Program-made: the position numbers and the translations under genes
The notes under the pieces: model-generated
The model's input: only the letters and a program-made list of their open reading frames with translations
Told to the model about the DNA's origin: nothing
Databases searched by the model: none
In this document: piece by piece, positions 8,764 through 17,661 of the stretch
How positions within the stretch are numbered: the stretch's first letter is position 1
How the letters are laid out: each line of letters opens with the position of its first letter
NCBI GenBank assembly: GCA_027214385.1
Contig: JAPVXR010000005.1
Coordinates: forward strand, 124,001 to 188,000
Reading direction: 5' to 3'
Length of the DNA: 64,000 nt
Origin: Cryomorphaceae bacterium 1068
GTDB lineage: Bacteria; Bacteroidota; Bacteroidia; Flavobacteriales_D; Cryomorphaceae

Positions 8764-9354
8764 TTAACCTTTTTGTCTACTTTGTAAAACGGCCTCTATA
8801 TCTTTTAAAGCAAAGCCCTTCGCCTCTAGTAGAATCAAAAAGTGATACATCAAATCAGCCGCTTCATTTTTGAAGAGATCATCGTTGTTGTCTTTCGCCT
8901 CAATCACCAGCTCCACTGCTTCCTCGCCTACTTTTTGCGCAATTTTATTCATGCCTTTTTCGAATAGCGATGTAGTATAGCTTCCCTCCAAAGGATTGTC
9001 CTTTCGGTCTTTGATTGTCGCTTCTAACTCATACATAAACCCCTTTGCCCCCTTGTCGCCAAAACAGGTCTCTGTCCCTTGGTGGCACACTGGACCAGAA
9101 GGAATGGCTTTAATCAAGAGCGTATCTCGATCACAGTCGAGCTTAGCCGAAACAAATTTCAAGTGGTTACCCGATGTTTCACCTTTTGTCCAGAGTCTGT
9201 TCTTGCTGCGGCTGTAGAAGGTAACAAGCCCCTCGGCTTTAGTTCGCTCAAATGCTTCATCGTTAATATAGCCGAGCATCAGCACTTCCTTGGTTCGGTC
9301 ATCTTGGATTACGGTGGGAATCAAGTCGTCGCCTTTCTCAAAATCGGGATTCAT
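8764..9354 (-). CDS. hisI: Bifunctional phosphoribosyl-AMP cyclohydrolase / phosphoribosyl-ATP pyrophosphatase
   Basis: 196 residues; last gene of the histidine operon (HisIE fusion). The N-terminal half is the cyclohydrolase: [15 protein letters not shown], the [16 protein letters not shown] block, metal ligands in DCDRDTLL and HQGTETCF. The C-terminal half is the MazG-like pyrophosphatase: [14 protein letters not shown] and [13 protein letters not shown]. It catalyses steps 2 and 3 of histidine synthesis. Its ATG overlaps the hisF stop by four bases, indicating translational coupling. Confidence 0.96.
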   Translation of the reverse strand: MNPDFEKGDDLIPTVIQDDRTKEVLMLGYINDEAFERTKAEGLVTFYSRSKNRLWTKGETSGNHLKFVSAKLDCDRDTLLIKAIPSGPVCHQGTETCFGDKGAKGFMYELEATIKDRKDNPLEGSYTTSLFEKGMNKIAQKVGEEAVELVIEAKDNNDDLFKNEAADLMYHFLILLEAKGFALKDIEAVLQSRQKG

Positions 9355-10097
9355 CGTATCGATATGTTTTGGGTTCTTAATGTCTTCTTTAATTCGGGAA
9401 TAGGTATTTCGCCAAAGTGGAAAATACTCGCAGCTAATGCGGCATCGGCAATCTGAAATATTTCGGTAAAGTCTTCGATCTTGCCCGCACCGCCCGAAGC
9501 GATGATGGGAATATTGGTCGCATGGCTAATGGCTTTGGTCAAGTCGACGTCAAATCCGCTCTTGGTTCCGTCCTTTCGCATCGAGGTAAGGAGGATTTCA
9601 CCCGCTCCGCGTTCTTCGGCTTCTTTGGCCCATTCTACGGCATCTCTCTCCGTGGGAGTGCGACCGCCGTGGGTAAAAACCACCCATCGGCCGTCCAGCC
9701 AATTCGCATCGAGCCCCAACACCAGGCATTGATTTCCAAATCGCTCGGAAATCTCGTTGAGCAATTCAGGCCGCTTCACCGCCGATGAGTTCACGCTCAC
9801 TTTATCGGCGCCTGCTTTCAATAGAGCGGCGACGTCTTCCACACTCGAAATTCCACCACCGACGGTAAACGGAATGTTGATGCGCTCACCGATTCGCTCC
9901 ACCAATTCAACAAGCGTTTTGCGCTTATCCACCGTCGCAGTAATGTCCAGAAAGACCAGTTCGTCTGCTCCTTCTTTAGAATAGGCTTCCGCCAATTCTA
10001 CGGGATCTCCCGCGTCGCGTAGATTGACGAAGTTGACGCCCTTTACGGTACGACCATCCTTGATGTCGAGACAGGGTATGATTCGTTTCTTCAGCAT
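9351..10097 (-). CDS. hisF: Imidazole glycerol phosphate synthase, cyclase subunit
   Basis: 248 residues, normal length. TIM barrel with the classic start [20 protein letters not shown] (catalytic Asp near residue 11), the phosphate-binding [10 protein letters not shown] and [12 protein letters not shown], and LGLDAN with the second catalytic Asp region. It uses ammonia from HisH to form IGP and AICAR. It overlaps hisA by seven bases and hisI by four. HisF and HisA are homologous half-barrel duplications lying side by side. Confidence 0.97.
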   Translation of the reverse strand: MLKKRIIPCLDIKDGRTVKGVNFVNLRDAGDPVELAEAYSKEGADELVFLDITATVDKRKTLVELVERIGERINIPFTVGGGISSVEDVAALLKAGADKVSVNSSAVKRPELLNEISERFGNQCLVLGLDANWLDGRWVVFTHGGRTPTERDAVEWAKEAEERGAGEILLTSMRKDGTKSGFDVDLTKAISHATNIPIIASGGAGKIEDFTEIFQIADAALAASIFHFGEIPIPELKKTLRTQNISIR

Positions 10098-10807
10098 AAG
10101 TTCGAGAGGTCTTTCAGGTCAATGCGCCCTTCGTAAATGGCTTTGCCAATGATGGCTCCGTACATTCCCATTTCCCGCAGTTTTTCCAAATCTTCCATGT
10201 CTCTGACACCACCACTGGCAATCAGGTTGAGATTTTCGATTTCACCTAATAGCTTTTTGTACAACTCGAACGATGGCCCCTCCAGCATTCCGTCTTTGGC
10301 CACGTCGGTGCTGATCACGGTTTTAAATCCCTTCTCCAAATATTCTCTCACAAAGTCGAAGATGTACTCATCGCCCGTTTCCGTCCAGCCTGAGATGGCG
10401 ATTTTTTCTCCTTTTACATCCGCGCCAAGTATCAGCTTTTGATTTCCATAAATGCTGAGCCACTCTGTCACGAGCTCTCGGTTTTTGACGGCTACGCTTC
10501 CCACGGTTACTTTTTTCGCACCAGATTCAAAGGCGATTCGAATGGATTCATCCGACTTGATGCCACCGCCAAAATCTATTTCCAGCGGAGTCTTTGAAGC
10601 AATCTTTTCGAGCGTCTTGTGGTTGACCACCGCTCCCGTTCGGGCTCCGTCCAGATCCACCAAATGGAGGTAGCTCAGGCCTGCATCGGCAAAGCGCATC
10701 GCCATGTCGAGCGGATCGCTAGAATATTCTTTCTTCGTGCTGTAATCGCCTTTGGTTAAGCGCACACACTTCCCATCAATCAAATCGATAGCGGGTATTA
10801 TTTTCAT
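10091..10807 (-). CDS. hisA: Phosphoribosylformimino-5-aminoimidazole carboxamide ribotide isomerase
   Basis: 238 residues. TIM barrel starting [20 protein letters not shown] with catalytic Asp8, phosphate sites [13 protein letters not shown] and [12 protein letters not shown], and a central [19 protein letters not shown] carrying the second acid. It catalyses the fourth step, an Amadori isomerisation of ProFAR to PRFAR. It overlaps hisH by four bases (ATGA-type) and hisF by seven. Confidence 0.97.
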   Translation of the reverse strand: MKIIPAIDLIDGKCVRLTKGDYSTKKEYSSDPLDMAMRFADAGLSYLHLVDLDGARTGAVVNHKTLEKIASKTPLEIDFGGGIKSDESIRIAFESGAKKVTVGSVAVKNRELVTEWLSIYGNQKLILGADVKGEKIAISGWTETGDEYIFDFVREYLEKGFKTVISTDVAKDGMLEGPSFELYKKLLGEIENLNLIASGGVRDMEDLEKLREMGMYGAIIGKAIYEGRIDLKDLSNLC

Positions 10808-11388
10808 GGATTGATTTTTAAAAAATTCGATAGAATACGAGCACCTGCCTCTCCCGATTTCTCAGGATGAAATTGCACTCCATAGAAGTTGTCTCGTTGA
10901 AGCGCCGCCGTAAAAGAATGGCCGTAGCCGCTTTTCGCGGAAGTGTCGGAACCAAGCTCCACAAAATAGGAGTGGACGAAGTAAACGTCCGCTCGTTCGG
11001 ACAAGCCTTCGAATAATGGTCCTCTCATTTCTACCAGTTCATTCCAACCCATATGGGGCACGCGCTTGTCGGCTTCAAAGCGTTTTACCCTTTCGGGAAA
11101 AATGCCAAGGCAATCGGTATCTCCTTCTTCGCTGTGGCTGCACATGAGTTGCATGCCCAGACAGATACCGAGAAAGGGTTGGTGCAGTTCAAGCAAGATT
11201 TTGTCAAGACCTCGTTCTCTTAAATTCTGCATGGCAGGTTTGGCATTTCCTACACCAGGGAATATCACGCGGTCAGCTTTCTTCAATAACTCGGGGTCTG
11301 AGCTTACTTCAGCTTCCGCTCCCAATCGGTGTAGGGCGTTCAGCACCGAGCGAACATTTCCCGCATTGTAATCAACGATGGCGATCAT
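10804..11388 (-). CDS. hisH: Imidazole glycerol phosphate synthase, glutaminase subunit
   Basis: 194 residues. Class I glutamine amidotransferase: [19 protein letters not shown] at the start, the nucleophile Cys in [12 protein letters not shown] (about residue 76), and the His-Glu pair in [11 protein letters not shown] near the end. It releases ammonia from glutamine and channels it to HisF. It shares four-base overlaps with hisB and hisA, so the whole 3' half of the operon is translationally coupled. Confidence 0.97.
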   Translation of the reverse strand: MIAIVDYNAGNVRSVLNALHRLGAEAEVSSDPELLKKADRVIFPGVGNAKPAMQNLRERGLDKILLELHQPFLGICLGMQLMCSHSEEGDTDCLGIFPERVKRFEADKRVPHMGWNELVEMRGPLFEGLSERADVYFVHSYFVELGSDTSAKSGYGHSFTAALQRDNFYGVQFHPEKSGEAGARILSNFLKINP

Positions 11389-12473
11389 AAGCTTCCTTTG
11401 GTACTGGGGATTCGGTAATCGCCGTTATCGGCAATGGCCATGCGAATGGCGCGCGACCAAGCTTTGAATATCGACTCGATCTTGTGGTGTTCGTTTTCTC
11501 CCTCGGCCTTGATGTTGAGGTTGCACATGGAGGAGTCTGCCCAACTTTTAAAAAAGTGTGAGAACATCTCAGTGGGCATTTCACCGATTTTTTCGCGCTT
11601 GAATTCGGCATCCCAAATGAGCCAAGGTCTTCCGCCAAAATCGAGAGCAACCTGAGCCAAACAGTCGTCCATCGGCAAAGTGAAGCCATATCGCGAGATT
11701 CCCTTTTTGGTTCCCAACGCTTTTCGGAAAGCTTCACCCAACGCTAGTCCGGTGTCTTCGATGGTGTGGTGTTCATCGACGATGAGGTCGCCCTGTACCG
11801 CTATTTCTAAATCGATTCCGCCGTGCTTGGCCAATTGCTCCAGCATATGGTCGAAAAACGCCAGACCGGTAGAAATTTTTGATTGTCCCGAACCATCGAG
11901 GTTCAAAGCAATCTTGATGTCGGTTTCCGTCGTCGCTCGTTTTACTTCTGCTCTGCGGAATCTTCCTTTCAAAAACTTGTAAATGACCTCCCAGCTTTTG
12001 GTCGTCAAAGCCGCTTTATCGTCTTCTTCGTCGGTGATGTAAATGGCCTGCGCTCCCAAGTTTTCGGCGAGTTGGATGTCGCTTTTGCGGTCGCCGAGGA
12101 CGTAGGAATTGGCCATGTCGTAATCGCCTTTCAAGTAGTGAGTGAGCATGGCCGTGCCAGGCTTCCGAGTGGGAGCATTGTCTTCGGCACGAGTTGGGTC
12201 TATGAGAATCTCGTCAAAGTGAATACCCTCGTCTTCCAAGATTTGGATCATCTTCATGTGAGGCGGCCAAAAGTTTTCTTCCGGGTGAGTCTCGGTTCCC
12301 AGTCCGTCTTGGTTGGTCACCATTACCAGCAGGAAATCGGTTTCACGCGCAATTCTGGCCAGATTGGTAATAGCTCCTGGGAGGAAACGAAGTTTTTCAA
12401 TGCTATCAATCTGCTCGTCGGCGGGCTCTTCGATGATGGTGCCGTCGCGGTCTATAAAGAGGATTTTTTTCAT
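11385..12473 (-). CDS. hisB: Bifunctional histidinol-phosphatase / imidazole glycerol phosphate dehydratase
   Basis: 362 residues. The N-terminal ~165 residues are an HAD phosphatase ([12 protein letters not shown] with nucleophile Asp, [29 protein letters not shown]). The C-terminal part is the dehydratase with paired His motifs [18 protein letters not shown] and [18 protein letters not shown] that bind manganese. It performs steps 6 and 8 of the pathway. It is separated from hisC by a 319-base hairpin-rich element, the only large gap in the operon. Confidence 0.96.
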   Translation of the reverse strand: MKKILFIDRDGTIIEEPADEQIDSIEKLRFLPGAITNLARIARETDFLLVMVTNQDGLGTETHPEENFWPPHMKMIQILEDEGIHFDEILIDPTRAEDNAPTRKPGTAMLTHYLKGDYDMANSYVLGDRKSDIQLAENLGAQAIYITDEEDDKAALTTKSWEVIYKFLKGRFRRAEVKRATTETDIKIALNLDGSGQSKISTGLAFFDHMLEQLAKHGGIDLEIAVQGDLIVDEHHTIEDTGLALGEAFRKALGTKKGISRYGFTLPMDDCLAQVALDFGGRPWLIWDAEFKREKIGEMPTEMFSHFFKSWADSSMCNLNIKAEGENEHHKIESIFKAWSRAIRMAIADNGDYRIPSTKGSL

Positions 12474-12792
12474 TTGTCTTTTTCATGCAGCCTTAATAGG
12501 CTTAGTTTCTTTATGTTCTTTTCCCAAAGAAGAAAAGAACCAAAATTCATTTGTTTTCCTTAGGTGCGTCTTCGGTCGCTTCTAAAAAATGCAAGCGACC
12601 TTTTGACTCGCTCAGTCAAATTATTCGCTCCCTGTCGGTCGTCTGCATAATTTGCCTTGAGCTGCACTGGGGAAAACGTTGAGAATTCATCGGGCATCGA
12701 GCCGCGATGAATTTCATTTGGAATAGAGCGTGACAGGCAGAGTTCGATGTGATCAATTTGGTTCGTATTGAGCCTTGTAAGTGAGTTATACA
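12474..12792. repeat. Hairpin-rich intergenic element between hisC and hisB
   Basis: 319 bases with no credible gene inside an otherwise overlapping operon. It holds three perfect or near-perfect hairpins. GTTCTTTTC (12515-12523) pairs with GAAAAGAAC (12532-12540). TTTGACT (12602-12608) pairs with AGTCAAA (12614-12620). AATTCATCGGGC (12684-12695) pairs with GCCGCGATGAATT (12701-12713), with one bulged G and loop ATCGA. A 78-codon minus-strand frame spans the element but looks like chance. The CTTTTCCCAAAGAAGAAAAG segment reminds me of an interspersed repeat seen in other Bacteroidota genomes; that is memory, not a search. Only one copy is in this window. Confidence 0.5.
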
Positions 12793-13827
12793 TCATGCGA
12801 AGAATTTTTTAATGGCTTCTAATAATGTTTCGTTTTCCGAAGGAGTACCGATGGTTATGCGCAGGGCATTTTTGACTTGCTTTGAGCGATCGCGCACCAC
12901 GATTCCTTTTTCGGCGAGGTAATGGTAAAGCTCCGTGGCTCGATTGATTTCAATCAGCAAGAAGTTCGCTTCTGAAGGATAGATTTTTTTCACGACATTG
13001 AGTTTTTTCAATGCCACTTTCATTTCTGCTCGATCTTTTAGAATCATCTCAATTTCTGACTTTAAAGATTCTCCATCTTCCAGAGCTTCCAAAGCATAAT
13101 TTTGCGTGAGCCCGTTCACGTTGTAAGGCGGTTTTATTTTATTCAAGATTTCGATTACTACCTCATTGGCGAAAGCCATACCCAGACGAATGGACGCCAG
13201 ACCATATGCTTTGGACAGGGTTTGTAGCACAACCAGATTGGGAAATTCCTCGAGCCGTTTGGTCCAGGATTCTCTTTTTGAGAAATCGATGTAGGCCTCA
13301 TCCACAATGACCAATCCCTCGCTGTTTCGCAAGATGGTTTCCACAGCCTCGGTATTCATATCGTTTCCCGTCGGATTATTAGGGGAGCAAATGAAGGTGA
13401 GTTTGGCATCCACTTTCAGCGCCTTTTCCAAATCAATTTGAAAATCTGACTTGAGCGGAACTTCTACAGTTTCCACCGCATTAATATCGGCCGAAATGCG
13501 GTACATCCCGTAAGTGGGGGTGAAGGTTAGAATGGATTCTTCGCCTGGTTCACAGAAAGCGCGGATCAATAGATCAATCGCCTCGTCGCTGCCATTTCCC
13601 AAGAAGATCGACGACTCTTCAACGCCTTTTAAAGCGCTGATTTTTTGCTTGAGTTTCCGCTGATAAGGGTCAGGGTAGCGATTCAGCGATTGGTGATCAA
13701 ATGGATTCTCGTTGGCATCCAGACTGATCATTGCCTTTCCCGTAAATTCATCGCGGGCGCTACGGTAAGGCGAGAGTGCTTTCACATTCTCCCGAACCAG
13801 ACTCATTATGTCGAATGCTTTCTTCAT
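12793..13827 (-). CDS. hisC: Histidinol-phosphate aminotransferase
   Basis: 344 residues. Fold-type I PLP enzyme: ISLDANENPFD near the N-terminus, FLGNGSDEAIDLLIRAF, CSPNNPTGN, VIVDEAYIDFS, and the PLP lysine in LQTLSKAYGLASIRLGMAF. It transaminates imidazole acetol phosphate to histidinol phosphate (step 7). Its ATG overlaps the hisD stop by four bases; a second in-frame Met at codon 8 is an alternative start. Confidence 0.96.
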   Translation of the reverse strand: MKKAFDIMSLVRENVKALSPYRSARDEFTGKAMISLDANENPFDHQSLNRYPDPYQRKLKQKISALKGVEESSIFLGNGSDEAIDLLIRAFCEPGEESILTFTPTYGMYRISADINAVETVEVPLKSDFQIDLEKALKVDAKLTFICSPNNPTGNDMNTEAVETILRNSEGLVIVDEAYIDFSKRESWTKRLEEFPNLVVLQTLSKAYGLASIRLGMAFANEVVIEILNKIKPPYNVNGLTQNYALEALEDGESLKSEIEMILKDRAEMKVALKKLNVVKKIYPSEANFLLIEINRATELYHYLAEKGIVVRDRSKQVKNALRITIGTPSENETLLEAIKKFFA

Positions 13828-15104
13828 TTCAATCGCAGGCTTACCGCGTTTTTGTGGGCTTGCAGTCCTTCGGCTTCTGCCAATAGCTCTACCTCTCGAC
13901 CGATATTTTCCAGCCCTTCTCTCGTTACTTCTTGGAAGGTCACTTTCTTCACAAAACTATCCAGCGATACTCCCGAGTAGCTTCTCGCAAAGCCATTTGT
14001 CGGTAAGGTATGGTTTGTTCCACTGGCGTAATCGCCCAAGCTTTCGCAACTCCATTTCCCGATGAAGACGCTCCCAGCCGTTTCTACCATTTCCGCCAGT
14101 TCACGTGCATTTTCGGTGGAGAGGATGAGGTGTTCGGGGGCGTATCGGTTGGAGAAATTCATTGCCTCTTGATCTGATTTCATGATCACTGCCAGACTAT
14201 TTTGAAGTGCCTTACGAGCTACTTCTTGGCGTGGCAAAACTGAAACTTGCGATTCTACTTCTTCGAGAATTCCTCCCAATTTTTCCGAAGCATCACCTCG
14301 TTCTTCGCTCATCACCAAAACCACTTGGCTATCTGCGCCGTGTTCGGCTTGACTCAATAGATCAGCAGCGACAAAAGCCGCATTGCTTTCAGCATTGGCA
14401 ATCACCAAGACTTCGCTTGGACCGGCGGGCATATCGATGGCGGTTCCTTCTTGTTGCACCAGCTGCTTTGCGAGTGTGACAAATCGATTGCCGGGCCCGA
14501 AGATCTTATCCACTTTGGCAACTGTTAATGTTCCGTAAGCCATAGCGGCAATTGCCTGAGCACCTCCCATACGGTAGATTACTTTCAGGTCGAGCTTTCG
14601 CGCAATGTAACGAATGGCCGGGTGAATGGAACCGTCGCGGTTTGGCGGTGTGCAAACGATGATTTCGCGGCAGCCCGCTAGCTTGGCTGGTACACCCAGC
14701 ATCATCAAAGAGGAGAGGAGCGGTGCCGTTCCACCCGGAACGTAGAGTCCGACTTTTTCGATGGGCAGGCTTTTGCGCCAGCAAGTTACTCCTGGTGCAG
14801 TTTCGATCTTCTCGACCTCGTCGGTTTGGGCGCGGTGAAATCGCTCGATATTTTCGATCGCCAAGTTGATCGCTGCTTTCAGATCCTCGCTCAAGTCGTC
14901 TGTATCAGCTTCTAAATTTATTTTGATTCCATCGAGGTCTGCGTCGTCAAATCTGCGGGTGAAATTTAATACAGCAGCATCGCCGCCATTTTTAACCTCG
15001 GCCAGAATCTCCTCTACCGACTCTTTGATTCTGTCGTTTTCAAAATCGGGTCGCTGAATTAGCTCATTCCATTGCTCCTTGGCGGGAAATTTAACCGTTT
15101 TCAT
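13824..15104 (-). CDS. hisD: Histidinol dehydrogenase
   Basis: 426 residues from the ATG at 15104, whose ATGA overlaps the hisG stop; the frame continues to 15128 but the shorter start matches the family and the operon style. Visible signatures: GLYVPGGTAPLLSSLMMLG, FGPGNRFVTLAKQLV, the family signature DMPAGPSEVLVIA, AEHGADSQVVLV with the catalytic His region, RYAPEHLIL and YASGTNHTLPT. It is zinc dependent and oxidises histidinol to histidine by two NAD-linked steps, the end of the pathway. Confidence 0.96.
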   Translation of the reverse strand: MKTVKFPAKEQWNELIQRPDFENDRIKESVEEILAEVKNGGDAAVLNFTRRFDDADLDGIKINLEADTDDLSEDLKAAINLAIENIERFHRAQTDEVEKIETAPGVTCWRKSLPIEKVGLYVPGGTAPLLSSLMMLGVPAKLAGCREIIVCTPPNRDGSIHPAIRYIARKLDLKVIYRMGGAQAIAAMAYGTLTVAKVDKIFGPGNRFVTLAKQLVQQEGTAIDMPAGPSEVLVIANAESNAAFVAADLLSQAEHGADSQVVLVMSEERGDASEKLGGILEEVESQVSVLPRQEVARKALQNSLAVIMKSDQEAMNFSNRYAPEHLILSTENARELAEMVETAGSVFIGKWSCESLGDYASGTNHTLPTNGFARSYSGVSLDSFVKKVTFQEVTREGLENIGREVELLAEAEGLQAHKNAVSLRLK

Positions 15105-15952
15105 AGCACCATTTTTTCGATTGGACATACCAAAACTCCTTCGGCTCCAGCTGTTTTCAATTTATCAATCACTTCCCAGAATTCGTCTTCTTTCACTACC
15201 GAGTGCATACTGCTCCAGCCTTCTTTTGCCAATGGCAAAACCGTCGGACTTTTCATTCCCGGAAGGAGGGAAGAGATCTCACCAAGCGAAGAGTTGGGAG
15301 CATTGAGCAAGATGTACTTGAACTTGTCGGCTTTGTTTACCGCCCTGATTCGAAAGAGTAATTTCTCTACCAATCCGGCTTTCTCAGCGCTGAGATTCTT
15401 GTTTTGAATTAGCACGGCTTCACTTCGGTCTACAGTCTCGACTTCTTTGAGGCCATTCGCCAAGAGCGTACTGCCCGTGCTCACGATGTCGCAAACCGCA
15501 TCGGCCAGCCCGATGCTCGGCGCGATCTCCACGCTTCCGCTGATTTCTTCGATTTCAGCGGTCAGTCCTTTTTCGTCAAGGAAGGTTTTGACGATATTGG
15601 GATAGCTGGTAGCGATCTTTTTACCGTTGAACCAATCGAGTCCCGGATATTCCACTTCTCGTTGAACGGCCATGGAGAGGCGGCATTTGGCAAAACCCAA
15701 GGCCTCGGCCACTTCGACATCTTTCTTCTTTTCTTTAACCACGTTCTCACCCACGATTCCAAGATCGGCGACCCCATCGGCGACGTATTGAGGAATATCG
15801 TCATCTCTCAGGTAAAGTACCTCCAAGGGGAAGTTGGTAGCTTCGCTTCGTAACTTACCGCCGTTGGAAACTTTGATTCCACAATTCTTTAAAAGCTCCA
15901 CACTCTTTTCGCTTAATCTTCCGCCTTTTTGTACCGCAACTTTCAATTTCAT
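15101..15952 (-). CDS. hisG: ATP phosphoribosyltransferase (long form)
   Basis: 283 residues, first structural gene of the operon. The N-terminal catalytic part has KVAVQKGGRLSEKSVELLKN, RDDDIPQYVADGVADLGIVG and KIATSYPNIVKTFLDEKG; ISGSVEIAPSIGLADAVCDI binds PRPP. The C-terminal ~75 residues (from KYILLNAPNSSLGEISSLLP) form the regulatory domain of the long HisG class, so no HisZ partner is required and feedback inhibition by histidine is expected. Its ATG lies 22 bases after an intrinsic terminator that is part of an attenuator. Confidence 0.96.
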   Translation of the reverse strand: MKLKVAVQKGGRLSEKSVELLKNCGIKVSNGGKLRSEATNFPLEVLYLRDDDIPQYVADGVADLGIVGENVVKEKKKDVEVAEALGFAKCRLSMAVQREVEYPGLDWFNGKKIATSYPNIVKTFLDEKGLTAEIEEISGSVEIAPSIGLADAVCDIVSTGSTLLANGLKEVETVDRSEAVLIQNKNLSAEKAGLVEKLLFRIRAVNKADKFKYILLNAPNSSLGEISSLLPGMKSPTVLPLAKEGWSSMHSVVKEDEFWEVIDKLKTAGAEGVLVCPIEKMVL

Positions 15953-15970
15953 TCTTTCGATTTTTATTCA

Positions 15971-16004
15971 ATAAAAAAGCCCCTCCGAATTCGGAGGGGC
16001 TTTT
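15971..16004 (-). terminator. Attenuator terminator of the his operon
   Basis: Read on the minus strand, AAAAGCCCCTCCGAA (16004-15990) is followed by its perfect complement TTCGGAGGGGCTTTT (15989-15975), 15-base arms, then more T residues. This is a strong rho-independent terminator placed between the leader peptide and hisG. A competing pairing with the leader is visible: TCCGAA (16042-16037) with TTCGGA (15989-15984), and GAGG (16034-16031) with CCTC (15997-15994). That pairing would dissolve the terminator stem. Confidence 0.9.
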
Positions 16005-16027
16005 GTTCGTTTATATGCACAACACCA

Positions 16028-16084
16028 CTACCTCTGTTCGGAATCGAAGAGTAAAGTAAAATGATGATGTAAATGTGTTCTCAT
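16028..16084 (-). CDS. hisL: His operon leader peptide
   Basis: 18-codon frame ATG...TAG on the minus strand encoding MRTHLHHHFTLLFDSEQR. Four of the five codons 4-8 are CAT (His), a density expected only of a regulatory leader peptide. The stop lies 24 bases before the attenuator stem. If ribosomes stall at the His codons, codons 15-18 stay free to pair with the terminator and transcription of hisG continues. If histidine is plentiful, the ribosome reaches the stop, covers those codons and the terminator forms. The functional claim is inference from sequence, but the layout is complete. Confidence 0.85.
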   Translation of the reverse strand: MRTHLHHHFTLLFDSEQR

Positions 16085-16094
16085 TATGCGAGTG

Positions 16095-16126
16095 CAAAGT
16101 AATTGCATTTGGTCTTAACCAACAAA
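16095..16126 (-). promoter_or_regulatory. Candidate promoter of the his operon
   Basis: Minus strand: TTTG (16126-16123) and TTACTTTG (16102-16095) are separated by 20 bases. This approximates the Bacteroidota -33 (TTG) and -7 (TAnnTTTG) boxes with one mismatch. Transcription would start about 16090, only a few bases before the leader-peptide ATG at 16084. Confidence 0.5.
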
Positions 16127-16246
16127 TAAAGTTGATGAAGGTTTTGAATCGATCGTTTTTATTATCAATCGTGAAGCATTAGGTGACTTAAATCATCTTT
16201 TTCACTTACGATTTTGTTTAACTTCGAAAGTACCTCAACCAGTGTT

Positions 16247-17059
16247 ATGCAAAAATCTAAAAACCTAACAACGACATTATCGTCGATAATGGGAATTGTC
16301 GTTATCGTCGTATCTCTGATCGCTTCCTACTTTATTTATTTCAATGTTCTCGGACACCCTGACAACTTTGTGGGAGGCGATCCATCAAACGAACCTGTCG
16401 AAGGGAACTACCTTGGTGTGATATACAAGGGAAGTAGTATTGTCATCTTGCAACTTTCCTTCATTATCATTCTGATTACTTATACCGTGGAAAGGGGAAT
16501 CAATTTGGCCCGTGCCAATGGCAAGGGAAAAAACAAAGAGTTTGCTCGCAATATCAAGCTCCTCTTGGGTCGTGGCGATATAGATGCCATTCATGAAGCT
16601 TGCGAAAAGCACAAGGGTTCCGTTGGAAACGTAGTCCGCAAAGGAATCGATTCCTACTTGCAGATTGTCAAGGTCGAGAAACTACGGCCCGAAGAGAAAG
16701 CCTTCCGACTGAAAAGGGAACTCGAAGAAGCGACTCACTTGGAACTACCACATTTGGAACGAAATATGGCCATCATTTCGACCATTGCTTCTGTAGCTAC
16801 TCTGATTGGATTATTAGGTACGGTAACGGGGATGATTCGCGCCTTCAGTGCTTTGGCCCGGGCAGGCTCTTCAGATGCAGTCGGACTTGCAGGTGGTATC
16901 TCACAAGCTTTGGTCACAACGGCTTTGGGGATCAGCACTGCCGCGATAGCTATCGTGGTTTTCAATTTTTACAATACGCTGATTGATCGCATCACTTACG
17001 CGGCAGATGAAACCAATTACGCTCTAATGAGTCGATTTAAAGAAGAAATCGATAGCTGA
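16247..17059 (+). CDS. exbB: ExbB/TolQ/MotA-family proton channel protein
   Basis: 270 residues from the ATG at 16247; the longer frame begins with a TTG at 16214 and adds an unlikely leader. An N-terminal membrane segment (GIVVIVVSLIASYFIYFNVL) is followed by a second (IVILQLSFIIILITYTVERG). The MotA/TolQ/ExbB core is NMAIISTIASVATLIGLLGT with VTGMIRAF, and ALVTTALGISTAAIAIVVFN. It forms the stator channel that uses the proton gradient to energise TonB. It heads exbB-exbD-exbD-tonB and is divergent from the his leader. A TAACTTCG box (16219-16226) could be its -7 element. Confidence 0.92.
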   Translation: MQKSKNLTTTLSSIMGIVVIVVSLIASYFIYFNVLGHPDNFVGGDPSNEPVEGNYLGVIYKGSSIVILQLSFIIILITYTVERGINLARANGKGKNKEFARNIKLLLGRGDIDAIHEACEKHKGSVGNVVRKGIDSYLQIVKVEKLRPEEKAFRLKRELEEATHLELPHLERNMAIISTIASVATLIGLLGTVTGMIRAFSALARAGSSDAVGLAGGISQALVTTALGISTAAIAIVVFNFYNTLIDRITYAADETNYALMSRFKEEIDS

Positions 17060-17661
17060 TGGCAATGATGCGCAACATAAAGACGAAGCCAAAACTCGAC
17101 ATGAATCCGATGGTCGACATGGCTTTTTTGTTGGTAGCTTTTTTTATGATGACTACAACATTTCGCCCTGAGCTACCCGAAGAAGTCCTCATTCCGCCGT
17201 CATCGGCGGAGGTGAAGCTTCCCGAGCGACATTTAGCAACTATCACAATTACCAAGACGGGAGTGGTCTTTTTTGGAATTGACAATAAGTTTGATCGAAG
17301 AGAGCTACTGGGCCGAGTGGGGCGAGAGTTTGGAGTCTTTTTCGACGAAAGTCAATTAAATACCTATTCACTCATAGCTACCGCAGGCGTTCCCGTGGAA
17401 AAGATGGGGGAATTTCTGGATGCAAAGGCAAGCAGAAGGCCATTTGCACAGCAGGGGATTCCATTAACGGAAGACTCTCAATTGTTCTATTGGATTAGGA
17501 ATGCCCGCGCGGTCAATCCCAATTTGCGTTTTGCCATCAATGCCGATGGAGAGACAAAGTATCCCGTGATTCACGAAGTGTTTGAAACACTTCGCGAACT
17601 GGGAGTGACGCGATTCAATTTGGTAACCGAAAAAACGGAAGAAGATGTTACCAAATCTTGA
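17059..17661 (+). CDS. exbD: ExbD/TolR-family protein, first copy
   Basis: 200 residues; ATG overlaps the exbB stop by one base (TGATG). The short cytoplasmic tail leads into LDMNPMVDMAFLLVAFFMMT, the single membrane helix with the proton-binding Asp in PMVDMAF. The periplasmic part (about 42-200) is ~60 residues longer than in the second copy, with an inserted segment around residues 95-130. In Bacteroidota two ExbD proteins commonly follow ExbB and may form a mixed dimer. Confidence 0.93.
   Translation: MAMMRNIKTKPKLDMNPMVDMAFLLVAFFMMTTTFRPELPEEVLIPPSSAEVKLPERHLATITITKTGVVFFGIDNKFDRRELLGRVGREFGVFFDESQLNTYSLIATAGVPVEKMGEFLDAKASRRPFAQQGIPLTEDSQLFYWIRNARAVNPNLRFAINADGETKYPVIHEVFETLRELGVTRFNLVTEKTEEDVTKS

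Noticed and set aside
12560-12796. 78-codon minus-strand frame between hisC and hisB
   Set aside because: It spans two strong hairpins, begins inside the hisC stop region and has no recognisable fold; the base pattern looks like a structured element, not a coding sequence.
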